From Caballeronia temeraria (GTDB lineage Bacteria > Pseudomonadota > Gammaproteobacteria > Burkholderiales > Burkholderiaceae), in NCBI RefSeq assembly GCF_001544795.2, contig NZ_FCOI02000011.1, forward strand, positions 1 through 64,000: DNA of 64,000 bases, read 5' to 3'. Under the pieces are notes generated by a model. That model did not search any database. It saw only the letters and a program-made list of their open reading frames with translations, and was not told the DNA's origin. A program made the translations under genes and the position numbers. Positions within the stretch are counted from its first letter, which is position 1. Every line of letters begins with the position of its first letter. Positions 18,778 to 29,257 of this stretch are shown piece after piece.

Positions 18778-19992
18778 TCAGCGCACGATATTCAGGACTT
18801 CGTAACATGCGCCCATCGTGTGATAGTCGGTCTTTCCCGCCGGGCTTTTCTCGTCGCTGTACTGGCGATTGTCGCGAGTGAGGATGCGATACCACGCGCC
18901 CCATTTGTGATCGACGAAATGCTCCCAGCTATAAGTCCACAGGCGGTCGTAATCGTTCCAGTAGCGTGCGGCGAGCGCGGCGTCGCCATCGCGTTGCGCG
19001 CGATCCGCAAGCAGCGCCGCCGCCGCGAACGATTCCGCCTGAACCCAGAAATACTTGTCCTCGTCGTAGAACTTGCCTTCGGTGTCGAAGCCATAGACCA
19101 TGCCGCCGTGCTCGTGATCCCACGACAGTTCCAGCGCGCGGTCAAACAGCTCGCGCGCACGCGTGAGATGCCACGCCTCGGGCCGATGACGATCCAGAAT
19201 CAGCAGCAGCTTCGCCCACTCGGTCTGATGTCCCGGCTGAAAACCCCACGGCCTGAAGATGTTGCTTCGATCGCCCTTGTTGTAATCCCAGTCGATCGAC
19301 CAGTCCGGCTTGTAGTGTTCCCAAACGAGCCCGCCCGCGAGCGCGGCCTGACGATTCACCATGTTGTCCGCGAGCAGCGCCGCACGATCCAGATAGCGCA
19401 TTTCGCGCGTCGCTTCGAATGCGGCGAGCAGCGCCTCGCACGTGTGCATGTTCGCGTTCTGCCCGCGATAGTCCGAAACCTTCCAGTCCGCGCTCGCCTC
19501 GTCCTTGTAGAGGCCGTGCTGCGCGTCCCAGAAGTGCGTCTCCATCAGGTTCCAGGTTTCGTCGAGATACGCGCGCGCTTCGTCGAATCCGGCTTCGACG
19601 GCCTTCGCATACGCGAGCATCACGAACGCGAGGCCATAGCAATGGTTGGTTGCATCGGTGACGTCGCGGCCGTTCAGCGTCCACGCATAGCCGCCTGTTT
19701 CCGGATTGCGATGAAACGCGCGCAGATAGTCGATGCCGTGCGCCACGCCGCCGCGATATTCATCGAGGCCGAAGTGCTTGTACGCCATCGCGTAGTTGAA
19801 GACGAAGCGCGTGCTCGACACGAGATGACGCGACGTGCGGTCGTAGATCGTGCCGTCGTTCTTGTAGAAGTGGTAGAAGCCGCCCGCCGGGTCCATGCAG
19901 TGCGGATGATAGAAGGTCATCGTGCGCAGCGCGTGATCGAGCAGGAACGCGCGCGAGCGGAAATCGGGATGTGACGGTGACGGTGCGGGCAT
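18778..19992 (-). CDS. AGE-family aldose-ketose isomerase/epimerase (mannose isomerase/YihS-like)
   Basis: The 404-residue (alpha/alpha)6-barrel protein of the N-acylglucosamine 2-epimerase superfamily has conserved active-site stretches NANMHTCEALLAAFEAT, FRPWGFQPGHQTEWAKLLL and KTDYHTMGACYEVL, where the two His act as acid/base in this family. The mix of features favours mannose isomerase or YihS-type aldose-ketose isomerisation over N-acetylglucosamine epimerase. It is the first gene of a probable operon with frmA and fghA, an unexpected pairing. A 19-bp palindrome lies about 50 bp upstream. Substrate unknown. Confidence 0.8.
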   Translation of the reverse strand: MPAPSPSHPDFRSRAFLLDHALRTMTFYHPHCMDPAGGFYHFYKNDGTIYDRTSRHLVSSTRFVFNYAMAYKHFGLDEYRGGVAHGIDYLRAFHRNPETGGYAWTLNGRDVTDATNHCYGLAFVMLAYAKAVEAGFDEARAYLDETWNLMETHFWDAQHGLYKDEASADWKVSDYRGQNANMHTCEALLAAFEATREMRYLDRAALLADNMVNRQAALAGGLVWEHYKPDWSIDWDYNKGDRSNIFRPWGFQPGHQTEWAKLLLILDRHRPEAWHLTRARELFDRALELSWDHEHGGMVYGFDTEGKFYDEDKYFWVQAESFAAAALLADRAQRDGDAALAARYWNDYDRLWTYSWEHFVDHKWGAWYRILTRDNRQYSDEKSPAGKTDYHTMGACYEVLNIVR

Positions 19993-20040
19993 GGCTGAGT
20001 TCGATGGTGTCGTGACGAAGCGAGCTTCAGTTACCGCTCA

Positions 20041-20059
20041 TATGAAGCGCCGCTTCATA
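20041..20059. promoter_or_regulatory. 19-bp perfect palindrome upstream of the AGE gene (operator candidate)
   Basis: TATGAAGCGCCGCTTCATA reads the same on both strands around a central base. It lies 48 bp before the AGE start and 41 bp past the end of the FGGY kinase gene. Its size and symmetry fit an operator for a dimeric regulator; no local regulator gene matches it. Confidence 0.5.
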
Positions 20060-20100
20060 GTCCCCGGCGCGCGTGGCATCGGGATCAAAGGTACGAAAGT

Positions 20101-21534
20101 TTAAGCGGACTCGCGTCCGATCGCGAACCAGTCTTCGGTGCGCCTGTACAGATCGATGAAACGCGCGTGCCGTTCATCGAGCGATGCATCCGGACGCGGC
20201 GTCGCGGCTAGCGTCGACGTCGGCGCAAGCGACGCGAGATCGCCGATGCGCCAGTGCCCCGCCGCGATGCCGCCGAGCAGCGCCGCGCCGCGCGTCGCCG
20301 CGTTCGGGCAATCGACGGCGTGCAGCTCGACGCGCAACGCATCGGCGAGCAACTGGCGCCAGCGCGGATCGACCGAGCCGCCGCCCGCGAGCAGCATCGC
20401 ATCGAGCGGCGTGCCGTTCGCGCGGATCGCGTCGAGTCCCGCACGCAATGCGAATGCCACGCCTTCGAACGCGGCGCGCATCATCGTGCCGCGCGTGTCG
20501 TCGAGGCCGAGCCCGAGCCAGCCGCCGCGCGCGTTCGGGTTCATCCACGGCGAGCGCTCGCCGCTCAGATACGGCAGAAAGCTCACGGATGCGCTCGCGT
20601 TCGCGGCAAAGGCGTCGTCGTAGGCGTCGCGCCACGACGCGTAGCCGAGCCAGCCGCGCACCGCTTCAAGCGCCACGCCGACGTTCTGCATCGCCGCCAT
20701 GCGATACCAGGCGCCCGTCGCCGCACGATACGTGTGCAGGCCGTGCACCGGCGCGGGCGCATCGGCGCACATGACGACGATCTGGCCGCCTGTGCCGGTG
20801 GTGAGGAGCGCGTCGCCATCGGCGGACAGGCCGCTGCCGAGCGCGGCGCACGGCGTGTCGCCCGCGCCGGTGGCCATCGGAATGCCCGCTGCGAGGCCGA
20901 GCGCGGATGCCGCCGCCGACGACAACGCGCCGCCGTTTTCATGCGATGCCGCGAGCGGTGCGAACCACGCGCGCGGCAGGCCGAGCCGGTCGATGAGCGC
21001 CTCGTCCCATTCGCCGGATGGCTTCGCGAGCGCGGTCGCGCACGCGTCGGATGCGTCGGTGACGAACGCGCCGCCCAGCTTCGCGCGCAGCCAGTCCTTC
21101 GGCTGTAAAGCCCAGCGCGTCTGCGCCGCCGTCTGCGGCTCGTGCGACGCGAGCCAGCGCAACAACGGCCCCGCCATGCCGGGCGCGACCGGATTCGGCT
21201 GCGGCTCGCGCCAGGCGTCGAGCAGATCGCGGGCGCGCGTGTCGGGCCAGAGCATCGCGGCGCGCAGCGCGTAGCCATCGGCGGCGGTTGGCACGACGCC
21301 GTGCATCTGCCCGGAAAAGCCGATGCCGCGCACCGCTGCACGCTCGTTCGCGGGCAAGCGCGACGCCGCATCGACGAGCGCGGCGTACCACGCATCGACC
21401 GGCGTTTCGGCCCAGCGGGGTTGCGCGCTCGTCACCGAGTAAGCCGCGCTCGACGACGCGATTTCGCGCCCGCTTTCGTCGACGATCGCGAGTTTGAGCG
21501 AGCCCGTACCGAGATCGATGCCTAAAAAACGCAT
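20101..21534 (-). CDS. FGGY-family carbohydrate kinase (second xylulokinase-like)
   Basis: The 477-residue FGGY kinase has the N-terminal ATPase signature GIDLGTGSLKLAIVDESG, GIGFSGQMHGVV, catalytic Asp in GAGDTPCAALG, and MLLAGGGSVDPRWRQLLADAL. It is xylulokinase-like but clearly distinct from XylB at 2186-3667; it may act on xylulose or a related ketose. It has no neighbouring dehydrogenase. The nearest sugar gene is the AGE isomerase, 108 bp downstream and possibly co-transcribed. Whether it is a paralogue of changed substrate cannot be told. Confidence 0.82.
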   Translation of the reverse strand: MRFLGIDLGTGSLKLAIVDESGREIASSSAAYSVTSAQPRWAETPVDAWYAALVDAASRLPANERAAVRGIGFSGQMHGVVPTAADGYALRAAMLWPDTRARDLLDAWREPQPNPVAPGMAGPLLRWLASHEPQTAAQTRWALQPKDWLRAKLGGAFVTDASDACATALAKPSGEWDEALIDRLGLPRAWFAPLAASHENGGALSSAAASALGLAAGIPMATGAGDTPCAALGSGLSADGDALLTTGTGGQIVVMCADAPAPVHGLHTYRAATGAWYRMAAMQNVGVALEAVRGWLGYASWRDAYDDAFAANASASVSFLPYLSGERSPWMNPNARGGWLGLGLDDTRGTMMRAAFEGVAFALRAGLDAIRANGTPLDAMLLAGGGSVDPRWRQLLADALRVELHAVDCPNAATRGAALLGGIAAGHWRIGDLASLAPTSTLAATPRPDASLDERHARFIDLYRRTEDWFAIGRESA

Positions 21535-21868
21535 GGGATTTCGAGTCTGAAAAGACGTTAGGGAAAACGCGTAAAACCGGGGTTAACCCCGCCATCGCGC
21601 GATGAACACGAAAAAAGGACTATACGCGCGCCGTGATGCACATCATAACGACCGTCCGAAGATCGCGGCCTTCCGTCAGACGACGAATTTCCCTTGATAA
21701 GCGTCAAACCCCTTGTGGCAAGGGCCTGCGCGCGTCTGCCCCACCCGTGGCGCGCGAAACCCATATCGGCTCGCGAACGCGACGTATAGCGCCGCGTGGT
21801 CTTGTTCATGCGTGCCGATGCACTTAACTTGGAGGCCATTCAAATGGAAGTAGACATAGGAGAGAGAC
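21535..21868. other. Divergent intergenic region with 14-bp palindrome
   Basis: This 334-bp gap separates the minus-strand FGGY kinase from the plus-strand NCS2 permease. It holds the perfect palindrome CGGGGTTAACCCCG (21578-21591), 44 bp before the kinase start, a candidate operator. An imperfect dyad TGATGCACATCA lies near 21635. The permease ATG is preceded by AGGAGAGAGAC. No purine-riboswitch junctions or other RNA structure could be recognised. Confidence 0.5.
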
Positions 21869-23260
21869 ATGGCTTCAAGTTCGGTGAACCCGTCCGTGCA
21901 TCCGTGCGACGAGCGGCTGCCCGCCGGTCAACTGCTGACGCTCGGCATCCAGCACGTTCTGGTGATGTACGCGGGCGCGGTGGCGGTGCCGCTGATTCTC
22001 GGCGCCGCGATGGGCCTGCCGAAAGACCAGGTCGCGTTTCTCATCAGCGCGGATCTGTTCTCGTGCGGCGTCGCCACGCTGATTCAGACGCTCGGCCTGT
22101 GGATTTTCGGCATTCGCCTGCCCGTCATCATGGGCTGCACGTTCGCCGCCGTCGGCCCGATGGTCGCGATCGGCACCAATCCTTCGCTCGGCATTCTCGA
22201 CGTGTTCGGCGCGACCATCGCGGCGGGCGTGATCGGCATCTTTCTCGCGCCGATGATCGGCAAGCTCTTGCGCTTCTTCCCGCCGGTCGTGGTCGGCACC
22301 GTGATCGCGGTGATCGGCCTCTCGCTGATGGGCGTGGGCATCAACTGGGCGGCGGGCGGCATCGGCAATCCCGACTACGGCAATCCGGTGTTCCTCCTGC
22401 TGTCGCTCGTCGTGCTGTCGCTGATTCTGCTCATCAACAAGTTCGCGCGCGGTTTCATCGCGAATATTTCGGTGCTGCTCGGGATCGTCGTGGGCTTCGT
22501 GATCGCCGCGATGCTCGGCCGCGTCAACATGGATGGCGTCGCGCATGCGCCGTGGGTCGGCATCGTGCTGCCGTTTCACTTCGGCATGCCGCATTTCGAT
22601 GCGCTCTCCGTCGCGACGATGGTCATCGTCATGTTCGTCACGTTCATCGAATCGACGGGCATGTTCCTCGCGGTCGGCGATCTCGTCGAGCGTCCGGTGG
22701 ATCAGAAGGCGCTCGTGCGCGGCCTGCGTGTCGATGGTCTCGGCACGCTGATCGGCGGCATCTTCAACTCGTTCCCGCATACGTCGTTTTCGCAGAATGT
22801 CGGCCTGATCGGCGTGACGGGCGTGAAGAGCCGTTTCGTCTGCGCGACGGGCGGCGTGATTCTCGTCGTGCTCGGCCTCTTTCCGAAGATGGCGCAGGTG
22901 GTGGCGTCGGTGCCGCCGTTCGTGCTCGGCGGCGCGGGCATCGTGATGTTCGGCATGGTCGCGGCGAACGGCATCAAGACGCTGTCGCGCGTGGACTTCT
23001 CGAAGAACCAGCACAACCTGTTCATCGTCGCGGTGAGCGTGGGGATGGGCATGGTGCCGGTCGTCGCGCCGAAGTTCTTCACGCAACTGCCGCATGCGCT
23101 GGAGCCGATCCTTCATAGCGGGATTCTGCTGGCATCGGTGACGGCGGTGGTGTTGAACATCGTATTCAACGGCGTGCGCAAGGAACGCGATGCGCGCCGT
23201 GAAGCGCATGAAGCCGCGCATGAGTTCGAAGGCGCGGCCCATGCGGGGGACGCGCACTAA
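21869..23260 (+). CDS. NCS2 (nucleobase:cation symporter-2) purine permease, xanthine/urate type
   Basis: The 463-residue inner-membrane transporter has about 12-14 hydrophobic segments starting LLTLGIQHVLVMYAGAVAVPLILG. The NCS2 substrate motif region shows FVTFIESTGMFLAVGDLVER and FNSFPHTSFSQNVGLIGVTGVKSR, which favour xanthine/uric acid permeases (XanQ/UacT group) over uracil permeases. The C-terminal tail (about 435-463) is charged and contains several His. The start is supported by AGGAGAGAG. A single-gene unit closed by a terminator. Confidence 0.87.
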   Translation: MASSSVNPSVHPCDERLPAGQLLTLGIQHVLVMYAGAVAVPLILGAAMGLPKDQVAFLISADLFSCGVATLIQTLGLWIFGIRLPVIMGCTFAAVGPMVAIGTNPSLGILDVFGATIAAGVIGIFLAPMIGKLLRFFPPVVVGTVIAVIGLSLMGVGINWAAGGIGNPDYGNPVFLLLSLVVLSLILLINKFARGFIANISVLLGIVVGFVIAAMLGRVNMDGVAHAPWVGIVLPFHFGMPHFDALSVATMVIVMFVTFIESTGMFLAVGDLVERPVDQKALVRGLRVDGLGTLIGGIFNSFPHTSFSQNVGLIGVTGVKSRFVCATGGVILVVLGLFPKMAQVVASVPPFVLGGAGIVMFGMVAANGIKTLSRVDFSKNQHNLFIVAVSVGMGMVPVVAPKFFTQLPHALEPILHSGILLASVTAVVLNIVFNGVRKERDARREAHEAAHEFEGAAHAGDAH

Positions 23261-23287
23261 AAAAGTTTGGGCTGTGCTTGCGTTGAG

Positions 23288-23317
23288 CGCCGCGGTGAGA
23301 GCCGCGGCGTTTTTTTT
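23288..23317 (+). terminator. Rho-independent terminator after the NCS2 permease
   Basis: A perfect 8-bp stem CGCCGCGG/CCGCGGCG with a 6-nt loop is followed by eight T. Confidence 0.9.
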
Positions 23318-23373
23318 GTCTCTATTTCGCCGACGCCCGGGCGCCGGTGATCGAACGCCCGGGACGCGATGCG

Positions 23374-24864
23374 TCAACCGCGTGACGGCGAATCGCCATC
23401 CCGCGCATCCACCGCGCGCGGCACATCGCCCGTGCGTTCGATCCACCCGCCGCCCAGCGCCTGATACAAGCTCACGAGATTCGCCAGCCGCTGCGTGCGC
23501 GCGACGATCAGAATCTGCTGCGCCGCGTAGAGATCCTGCTGCGCGGTCAGCACGCCGAGATAGCTATCGACACCCTGCCGATACCGCAGCGCCGACAACT
23601 CCAGCCGGCGCTGCTGCGCGGCCGTATCGCGCTCCAGCGCGGCGATCTGCTGATCGTATGTCCCGCGCGCGGCGAGCCCGTCGGCGACATCGCGGAAAGC
23701 CGATTGAACCGCCTTCTCGTATTGCGCGACTTCGATCTTCTTTTCGATATTCGCGAGATCCAGATTCGCGAGGTTCTGCCCGCCTTCGAAGATCGGCAGC
23801 GTGATCGCCGGCGCGAAACTCCATGCCGCCGAGCCCGCCTTGAACAAGCCGCCGAGCGTCGGACTCAGCGTGCCGAAGCTGCCCGTCACCGAGATGCTCG
23901 GAAAGAACGCTGCCCGCGCCGCGCCGATATTCGCGTTCGCCGCGAGCAGATTCTGCTCGGTCTCCATGATGTCCGGGCGACGCAGCAGCAGATCCGACGG
24001 CAGGCCCGCCGGAATGTCGGCGAGCAGTTTCTGGCCGTCGAGCGGCATGCCGCCCGGCAAGTCATCGGGCATCGGTTCGCCGAGCAGCAGCACGAGCGCG
24101 TTGACGTCCTGCGCTCTCGCGCGCTCCTGCGCCTGCAGATTCGCCGCCGCGCTTTCCATCACCGTGCGCGCCTGGCTCAGATCGAGCTCCGACGCCGCGC
24201 CGTGATCGAACTGCAACTTGACGATGCCGTAGGAATCGCTCGCGCTCTTGAGCGTCTGCCGCGTGACGGCGAGCAGGTCATCGGCTTGCAGGACTTGCAG
24301 ATACTGCGCCGCCACCTGCGACACCAGCGAAATCTCCGCCGCCTTGCGCGCATACGCCGTCGCGAAATACTTCGCGAGCGCCTGATCCTTCAGGCTCTGC
24401 ACGCGGCCGAACAGATCGATCTCCCACGACGCATTCAGCCCCACGCTATACGTGTTCGAAATGGTGTGGTTCAAGAGCGACATATCCGCCGGCGTGCGCG
24501 ACTTCGACTGGCTGCCTTGCGCCGCGAGCGCCGGGAACAAACCGGAACGCGCGATGCGATATTGCGCCTGCGCCGCCTGCACGTTGAGCATCGCGACACG
24601 CAGATCGCGATTGTTCTTCAACGCGATATCGATGAGCCGCTGCAGCCTTGCATCGACGAAGAAATCGCGCCAGCCGATATCCGCCGCGGCCACGCCGTGC
24701 GCGCTGCGCGCGCCGCCATCGCCTGCGCCCGGCTGGGTCGCGTAGACGCCGTCCGCCGGAAAGCTCGCCGACACGGGCGCCGCGGGACGCTCGTACTTCG
24801 GCGCCATCGTGCAGCCGCTCGCCAGCATGGCGACGGCCATTGCCATCAAGGAAAATCTACGCAT
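23374..24864 (-). CDS. RND efflux outer-membrane factor, first operon (OprM/NodT-type lipoprotein)
   Basis: The outer-membrane TolC-type channel protein has 496 residues. It starts with lipoprotein signal LMAMAVAMLASGC and continues TMAPKYERP, typical of OprM-like factors. Two repeated OEP domains follow (about 75-270 and 285-470), with LGLNASWEIDLFGRV-type and PSISVTGSFGTLSPTLGGLF stretches. The ATG at 24864 (AAGGA upstream) is chosen over 24927. It follows the RND gene by a single base, so translation is probably coupled. It is closely similar to the factor at 29664-31190. Confidence 0.88.
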   Translation of the reverse strand: MRRFSLMAMAVAMLASGCTMAPKYERPAAPVSASFPADGVYATQPGAGDGGARSAHGVAAADIGWRDFFVDARLQRLIDIALKNNRDLRVAMLNVQAAQAQYRIARSGLFPALAAQGSQSKSRTPADMSLLNHTISNTYSVGLNASWEIDLFGRVQSLKDQALAKYFATAYARKAAEISLVSQVAAQYLQVLQADDLLAVTRQTLKSASDSYGIVKLQFDHGAASELDLSQARTVMESAAANLQAQERARAQDVNALVLLLGEPMPDDLPGGMPLDGQKLLADIPAGLPSDLLLRRPDIMETEQNLLAANANIGAARAAFFPSISVTGSFGTLSPTLGGLFKAGSAAWSFAPAITLPIFEGGQNLANLDLANIEKKIEVAQYEKAVQSAFRDVADGLAARGTYDQQIAALERDTAAQQRRLELSALRYRQGVDSYLGVLTAQQDLYAAQQILIVARTQRLANLVSLYQALGGGWIERTGDVPRAVDARDGDSPSRG

Positions 24865-24865
24865 A

Positions 24866-27800
24866 TCAATGTCCTTCGTTGCCTTGTTGCGCGCGGCGCT
24901 GTGCGTCGTAACGCGCGAGCGCGGCATCCGCGTCTTCCTTGTCGCCGCCGAAGCGCGAGCGCACGACGACGAAGAACATCGGCACCATGAAAATGGCGAG
25001 AAAAGTCGCGGTCACCATGCCGCCGATCACGCCCGTGCCGATCGCGTGCTGGCTGCCCGAGCCCGCGCCGTTGCTGATCGCGAGCGGCATCGTGCCGAGA
25101 ATGAATGCGAGCGATGTCATCAGGATCGGACGCAAGCGCAGACGCGCCGCTTCCATCGCCGCTTCGATCGGTCCCATCTTTTGCGAGAGCTGGAGATCGC
25201 GCGCGAACTCGACGATCAGAATCGCGTTCTTCGCCGACAAGCCGACCGTCGTCAGCAGGCCGACCTGGAAGAACACGTCGTTTTCCAGTCCGCGCAGCGA
25301 TACGGCGAGCAACGCGCCGATCACGCCGAGCGGCACGACCATGATCACGGAGAACGGAATCGACCAGCTCTCGTAGAGCGCCGCGAGGCACAGGAACACG
25401 ACGAGAATCGAAATGCCGTAGAGAATCGGCGCCTGCGAGCCGGACTGGATCTGCTGATACGACAGCCCCGTCCATTCGTAGCCGATACCTTCCGGCAGCT
25501 TCGCCGCGAGCGCTTCCATTGCGGCCATCGCCTGGCCGGTGGATTTGCCCGGCGCCGCGACGCCCTGGATTTCCATCGACGAGAGGCCGTTGAAGCGCTC
25601 GAGCTTGGGTGAGCCGAAGCTCCACTCGCCCGTCGCGAACGACGAGAACGGCACCATCGAGCCCGACGCATTGCGCACGTACCAGCTATTGATGTTCTCC
25701 GGCGACATGCGGAACGGCGCATCGCTCTGCATGTAGACCTTCTTGATGCGGCTGTCGGTATCGAGGAAGTTGTTCACATACTTCGACGCCCACGCGATCG
25801 AGAACGTCTGGTCGACCATCGCCGGATCGACGCCCTGCGCGAGCGCCTTCTGCCGGTCGATGCTCACCTTGAACTGCGGCGCGTCGTTCAGGCCGTTCGG
25901 TCGCACCTGCGCAAGCGCCGGGTCCTTCGCGGCCATGCCGAGCAGCATGTTGCGCGCTTCCATCAGCTTCGCGTGGCCGAGGCCCGCGCGATCCTGAAGC
26001 TCGAAGTCGAAACCCGACGCCGTGCCGAGTTCCGGAATGGACGGCGGATTCACCGGAAACACGAGCGCATTCTTGTAGCCCGCAAACGCGCCGTAGGTGC
26101 GGCCCACCAGCGCCTGAATCTTGTCGTTCGCGCTCGTGCGCTGGCCGAACTCCTTCAGCCGCACGAAGACGAGCCCCGAGTTCTGGCCGTGCCCCGCGAA
26201 GCTGAAGCCGTTCACGGTGAACACGGAATCGACGACCGCGCTTTCCTTCTTCAGCAGATAGCCCGCGACATCGTCCAGCGCGCGCTGCGTCATTTGCTGC
26301 GTCGAGCCGGCGGGCGTGGCCACCAGCACGAACATCGTGCCCTGGTCTTCATCCGGCAGGAACGCCTTCGGCAAGCGCGCGAACAGCATGCCGACCGCCA
26401 CGATGAGCACCAGATAGAGGATGAGCCAGCGCCCCGAACGCCTGATGACGTGCGCCACGCCGCCGTGGTACTTCTGCTGGCTCTTCGCGAAGGTGCGGTT
26501 GAACCAGCCGAAGAAGCCCGTCTTCTTGTCCTCGTGCCCCTTCGGAAGCGGCTTCAGCATGGTCGCGCACAGCGCCGGCGTGAGCACCATCGCGGTGAGG
26601 ACCGAGAGGCCCATCGCCGAGACGATGGTCAGCGAGAACTGACGATAGATCGCGCCCACCGACCCGCCCGTGAACGCCACCGGCACGAACACCGCCGCGA
26701 GCACGAGCGCCACGCCGATGAGCGCGCCCGTGATCTGGCCCATCGCCTTCTTCGTGGCTTCCTTCGGCGAAAGGCCCTCTTCCGTCATCACGCGCTCGAC
26801 GTTTTCCACGACGACGATCGCGTCGTCCACGAGCAGACCGATGGCGAGCACGAGCCCGAACATCGACAACGTGTTGATGGTGAAGCCCGCCGCCGCCATG
26901 ATCGCGAAGGTGCCGAGCAGCACGACCGGCACGGCGATGGTCGGAATGAGCGTCGCGCGCAGGTTCTGCAGGAACAGGTACATCACGAGGAACACCAGCA
27001 CGATGGCCTCGATCAGCGTCTTGATCACGTCGGAGATCGACTGCTTCACGAACGGCGTGGTGTCGTACGGGTACTTCACGACGAGACCGTGCGGGAAGAA
27101 CTTCGAAAGCTGGTCGATCTTCGCGCGCACGAGGTTCGCGGTGGCGAGCGCGTTCGCGCCCGTCGCGAGCTGAATGCCAAAACCGGCCGCCGGCTTGCCG
27201 TTGTACTGCGTCTCGAAGTTGTAGCTCTCGGCGCCCAGACCGACGCGCGCCACGTCGCGCAGGCGCACCTGCGAGCCGTCCTGATTCACCTTCAGCAGCA
27301 CGTCGCCGAACTGCTCGGGCGTGCGCAGGAGCGTCGCCTCGGTGATGGTGGCCTGCATCGACTGGCCGGGCACGGCCGGCACGCCGCCGAGCTGGCCGCC
27401 GGCGACCTGCACGTTCTGCGCGCTCAGCGCGGTGTTCACGTCGACCGGCGTGAGGCTGTACTTGGCGAGCTTGTTCGGATCGAGCCAGATGCGCATGGCG
27501 TACTTCGAGCCGAAGAGCGTGACGGTGCCCACGCCGTTCACACGGCTGACCGGGTCCTGCACGTTCGACGCCACGTAGTTCGCGAGGTCGTCGCGGGTCA
27601 TGCTGCCGTCTTCGGAGACGAACGCGAGCACGAGCAGGAAGCTGCTGCTCGATTTCGTCACGCTCGTGCCGAGCTGCTGCACGACCTGCGGCAGATTGGG
27701 CGTCGCCAGTTGCAGCTTGTTCTGCACCTGCACCTGCGCGATGTCGGCGTTCGTGCCCGCCGCGAAGGTCAGCGTGACGGTGGCGCTGCCGCTGTCGTCG

Positions 27801-28045
27801 GAGGTCGAGGACATATAGAGCAGATGGTCGAGACCGCTCATCTGCTGCTCGATCACCTGCGTGACAGTGTTTTCGACGGTCTGCGCCGACGCGCCCGGAT
27901 ACGTCGCCGATACCTGGATCGCGGGCGGCGCGATGGTCGGATACTGCGCGACCGGCAGCGTCGAAACCGACGCGAGTCCCGCCAGCATCAGAATGATGGC
28001 GATCACCCACGCGAAGATCGGGCGATCGATGAAGAACTTGGCCAT
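24866..28045 (-). CDS. RND multidrug efflux transporter, first operon (HAE1/AcrB-type)
   Basis: The 1059-residue inner-membrane proton-driven drug exporter has 12 membrane segments, starting [23 protein letters not shown]. Proton-relay residues are present: the Asp pair in [18 protein letters not shown] (TM4) and Lys in [15 protein letters not shown] (TM10). Length and N terminus match BpeB/MexB/AcrB. It lies 18 bp after its membrane-fusion gene. Near-duplicate of the 31192-34356 transporter, diverged mainly in periplasmic loops and the C terminus, so substrate range may differ. Confidence 0.92.
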   Translation of the reverse strand: MAKFFIDRPIFAWVIAIILMLAGLASVSTLPVAQYPTIAPPAIQVSATYPGASAQTVENTVTQVIEQQMSGLDHLLYMSSTSDDSGSATVTLTFAAGTNADIAQVQVQNKLQLATPNLPQVVQQLGTSVTKSSSSFLLVLAFVSEDGSMTRDDLANYVASNVQDPVSRVNGVGTVTLFGSKYAMRIWLDPNKLAKYSLTPVDVNTALSAQNVQVAGGQLGGVPAVPGQSMQATITEATLLRTPEQFGDVLLKVNQDGSQVRLRDVARVGLGAESYNFETQYNGKPAAGFGIQLATGANALATANLVRAKIDQLSKFFPHGLVVKYPYDTTPFVKQSISDVIKTLIEAIVLVFLVMYLFLQNLRATLIPTIAVPVVLLGTFAIMAAAGFTINTLSMFGLVLAIGLLVDDAIVVVENVERVMTEEGLSPKEATKKAMGQITGALIGVALVLAAVFVPVAFTGGSVGAIYRQFSLTIVSAMGLSVLTAMVLTPALCATMLKPLPKGHEDKKTGFFGWFNRTFAKSQQKYHGGVAHVIRRSGRWLILYLVLIVAVGMLFARLPKAFLPDEDQGTMFVLVATPAGSTQQMTQRALDDVAGYLLKKESAVVDSVFTVNGFSFAGHGQNSGLVFVRLKEFGQRTSANDKIQALVGRTYGAFAGYKNALVFPVNPPSIPELGTASGFDFELQDRAGLGHAKLMEARNMLLGMAAKDPALAQVRPNGLNDAPQFKVSIDRQKALAQGVDPAMVDQTFSIAWASKYVNNFLDTDSRIKKVYMQSDAPFRMSPENINSWYVRNASGSMVPFSSFATGEWSFGSPKLERFNGLSSMEIQGVAAPGKSTGQAMAAMEALAAKLPEGIGYEWTGLSYQQIQSGSQAPILYGISILVVFLCLAALYESWSIPFSVIMVVPLGVIGALLAVSLRGLENDVFFQVGLLTTVGLSAKNAILIVEFARDLQLSQKMGPIEAAMEAARLRLRPILMTSLAFILGTMPLAISNGAGSGSQHAIGTGVIGGMVTATFLAIFMVPMFFVVVRSRFGGDKEDADAALARYDAQRRAQQGNEGH

Positions 28046-28063
28046 GAAGCGTGTCCCCCGTCC

Positions 28064-29257
28064 TTACGCGCCGGCCGTGCCAGACGCAGCGGACGCGGCA
28101 TCGGCCTCGGCGGGCGCGGCGGGCAGATGCGCGGGCACCGCCTTCACTTCCATGCCCGGACGCGCCTTGTCGATGCCCTCGACAATCACGCGGTCACCGG
28201 CGTTCAGCCCGCCGTCGACGACCCAGTTCTGACCGTGCGTGCCCGAGGTCACGAGCGAACGCACGGCAACCTTGTTGTCCTTGCCGACGATCAGCGCCTG
28301 CGCGGTGCCCTTCTGGTCGTGCGACACGCCTTGCACCGGCACGACGAACGCCGCCGGATTCACGCCCTCCTCGATGCGCGCGCGCACGAACATGCCCGGC
28401 AGCAGCACGCGGTCCTTGTTCATGAAGACGGCGCGCACCGTCACCGATCCCGTGGACGGATCGACGGTCACATCGCTGAACTGGAGCTTGCCCTGCTCCG
28501 GATAGACGCGGCCGTCCTCGAGGATCAGCGTGACCTTCGCGGCATTCGGGCCGCTCGTCGAAAGACGCCCTTCCTGCATCTGACGGCGCAGCTTGAGACC
28601 GTCGAGGCTCGATTGCGTGAGATCGACGTACATCGGATCGAGCTGCTGGACGGTGGCCATCAGCGTTGCCTGCGACGCCTGCACGAACGCGCCCGGCGTC
28701 ACCTGCGAGATGCCGACCTGCCCCGACACCGGCGACGTGACATCGGTGTAGCCGAGGTTGATCTGCGCGGTGGCGATGGCGGCCCGGGCAGACGCGACGT
28801 CAGCTTCGGCCTGGCCTTGCGCGGCGATCGCGTTGTCGAAGTCCTGCTTGCTGACTGCGTTCGCCGCGACGAGCACCTTGTAGCGTTCGGCCTGCGCGCT
28901 CGTCGAAACGAGATTGGCATGCGCCTTGGCGAACGACGCCTTCGCGGTATTCAACTGCGCGAGGTACGGCGCCGGATCGATCTTGTAGAGCCGCTGCCCG
29001 GCCTTGACGAGACTGCCTTCGGTGAATTCGCGCCGCAGCACGATGCCGTCGACGCGCGCGCGCACCTGGGCATCGACGAAGGCGCTCGTGCGGCCCGTGA
29101 GTTCGGTGATGACCGGCACCGCGGCCGGTTCCATCGTGATGACGCCGACTTCCGGCGTGCGCTGCGGCATGGCGGGAGGCTTTTCCCCGCAGCCGGCCGC
29201 GAGCAAGGCAGCCGTCGTGACACCGATGAGGCGGTATGGAATCCGTTTGAGACGCAT
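28064..29257 (-). CDS. RND efflux membrane-fusion protein, first operon (AcrA/BpeA-type lipoprotein)
   Basis: Periplasmic adaptor of 397 residues. Lipoprotein signal VTTAALLAAGC, then lipoyl/barrel-sandwich halves (RARVDGIVLRREFTEG and INLGYTDVTSPVSGQVG) around a coiled-coil hairpin (about 95-165), a beta-barrel and a membrane-proximal domain; Ala/Pro-rich C-terminal tail. ATG 29257 begins a proper lipoprotein signal; the frame is open to 29452 but the extra part lacks a signal. First gene of a three-gene operon. Confidence 0.9.
   Translation of the reverse strand: MRLKRIPYRLIGVTTAALLAAGCGEKPPAMPQRTPEVGVITMEPAAVPVITELTGRTSAFVDAQVRARVDGIVLRREFTEGSLVKAGQRLYKIDPAPYLAQLNTAKASFAKAHANLVSTSAQAERYKVLVAANAVSKQDFDNAIAAQGQAEADVASARAAIATAQINLGYTDVTSPVSGQVGISQVTPGAFVQASQATLMATVQQLDPMYVDLTQSSLDGLKLRRQMQEGRLSTSGPNAAKVTLILEDGRVYPEQGKLQFSDVTVDPSTGSVTVRAVFMNKDRVLLPGMFVRARIEEGVNPAAFVVPVQGVSHDQKGTAQALIVGKDNKVAVRSLVTSGTHGQNWVVDGGLNAGDRVIVEGIDKARPGMEVKAVPAHLPAAPAEADAASAASGTAGA

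Noticed and set aside
21592..21868. Riboswitch before the purine permease
   Set aside because: No purine-riboswitch core or three-way junction could be recognised by eye.
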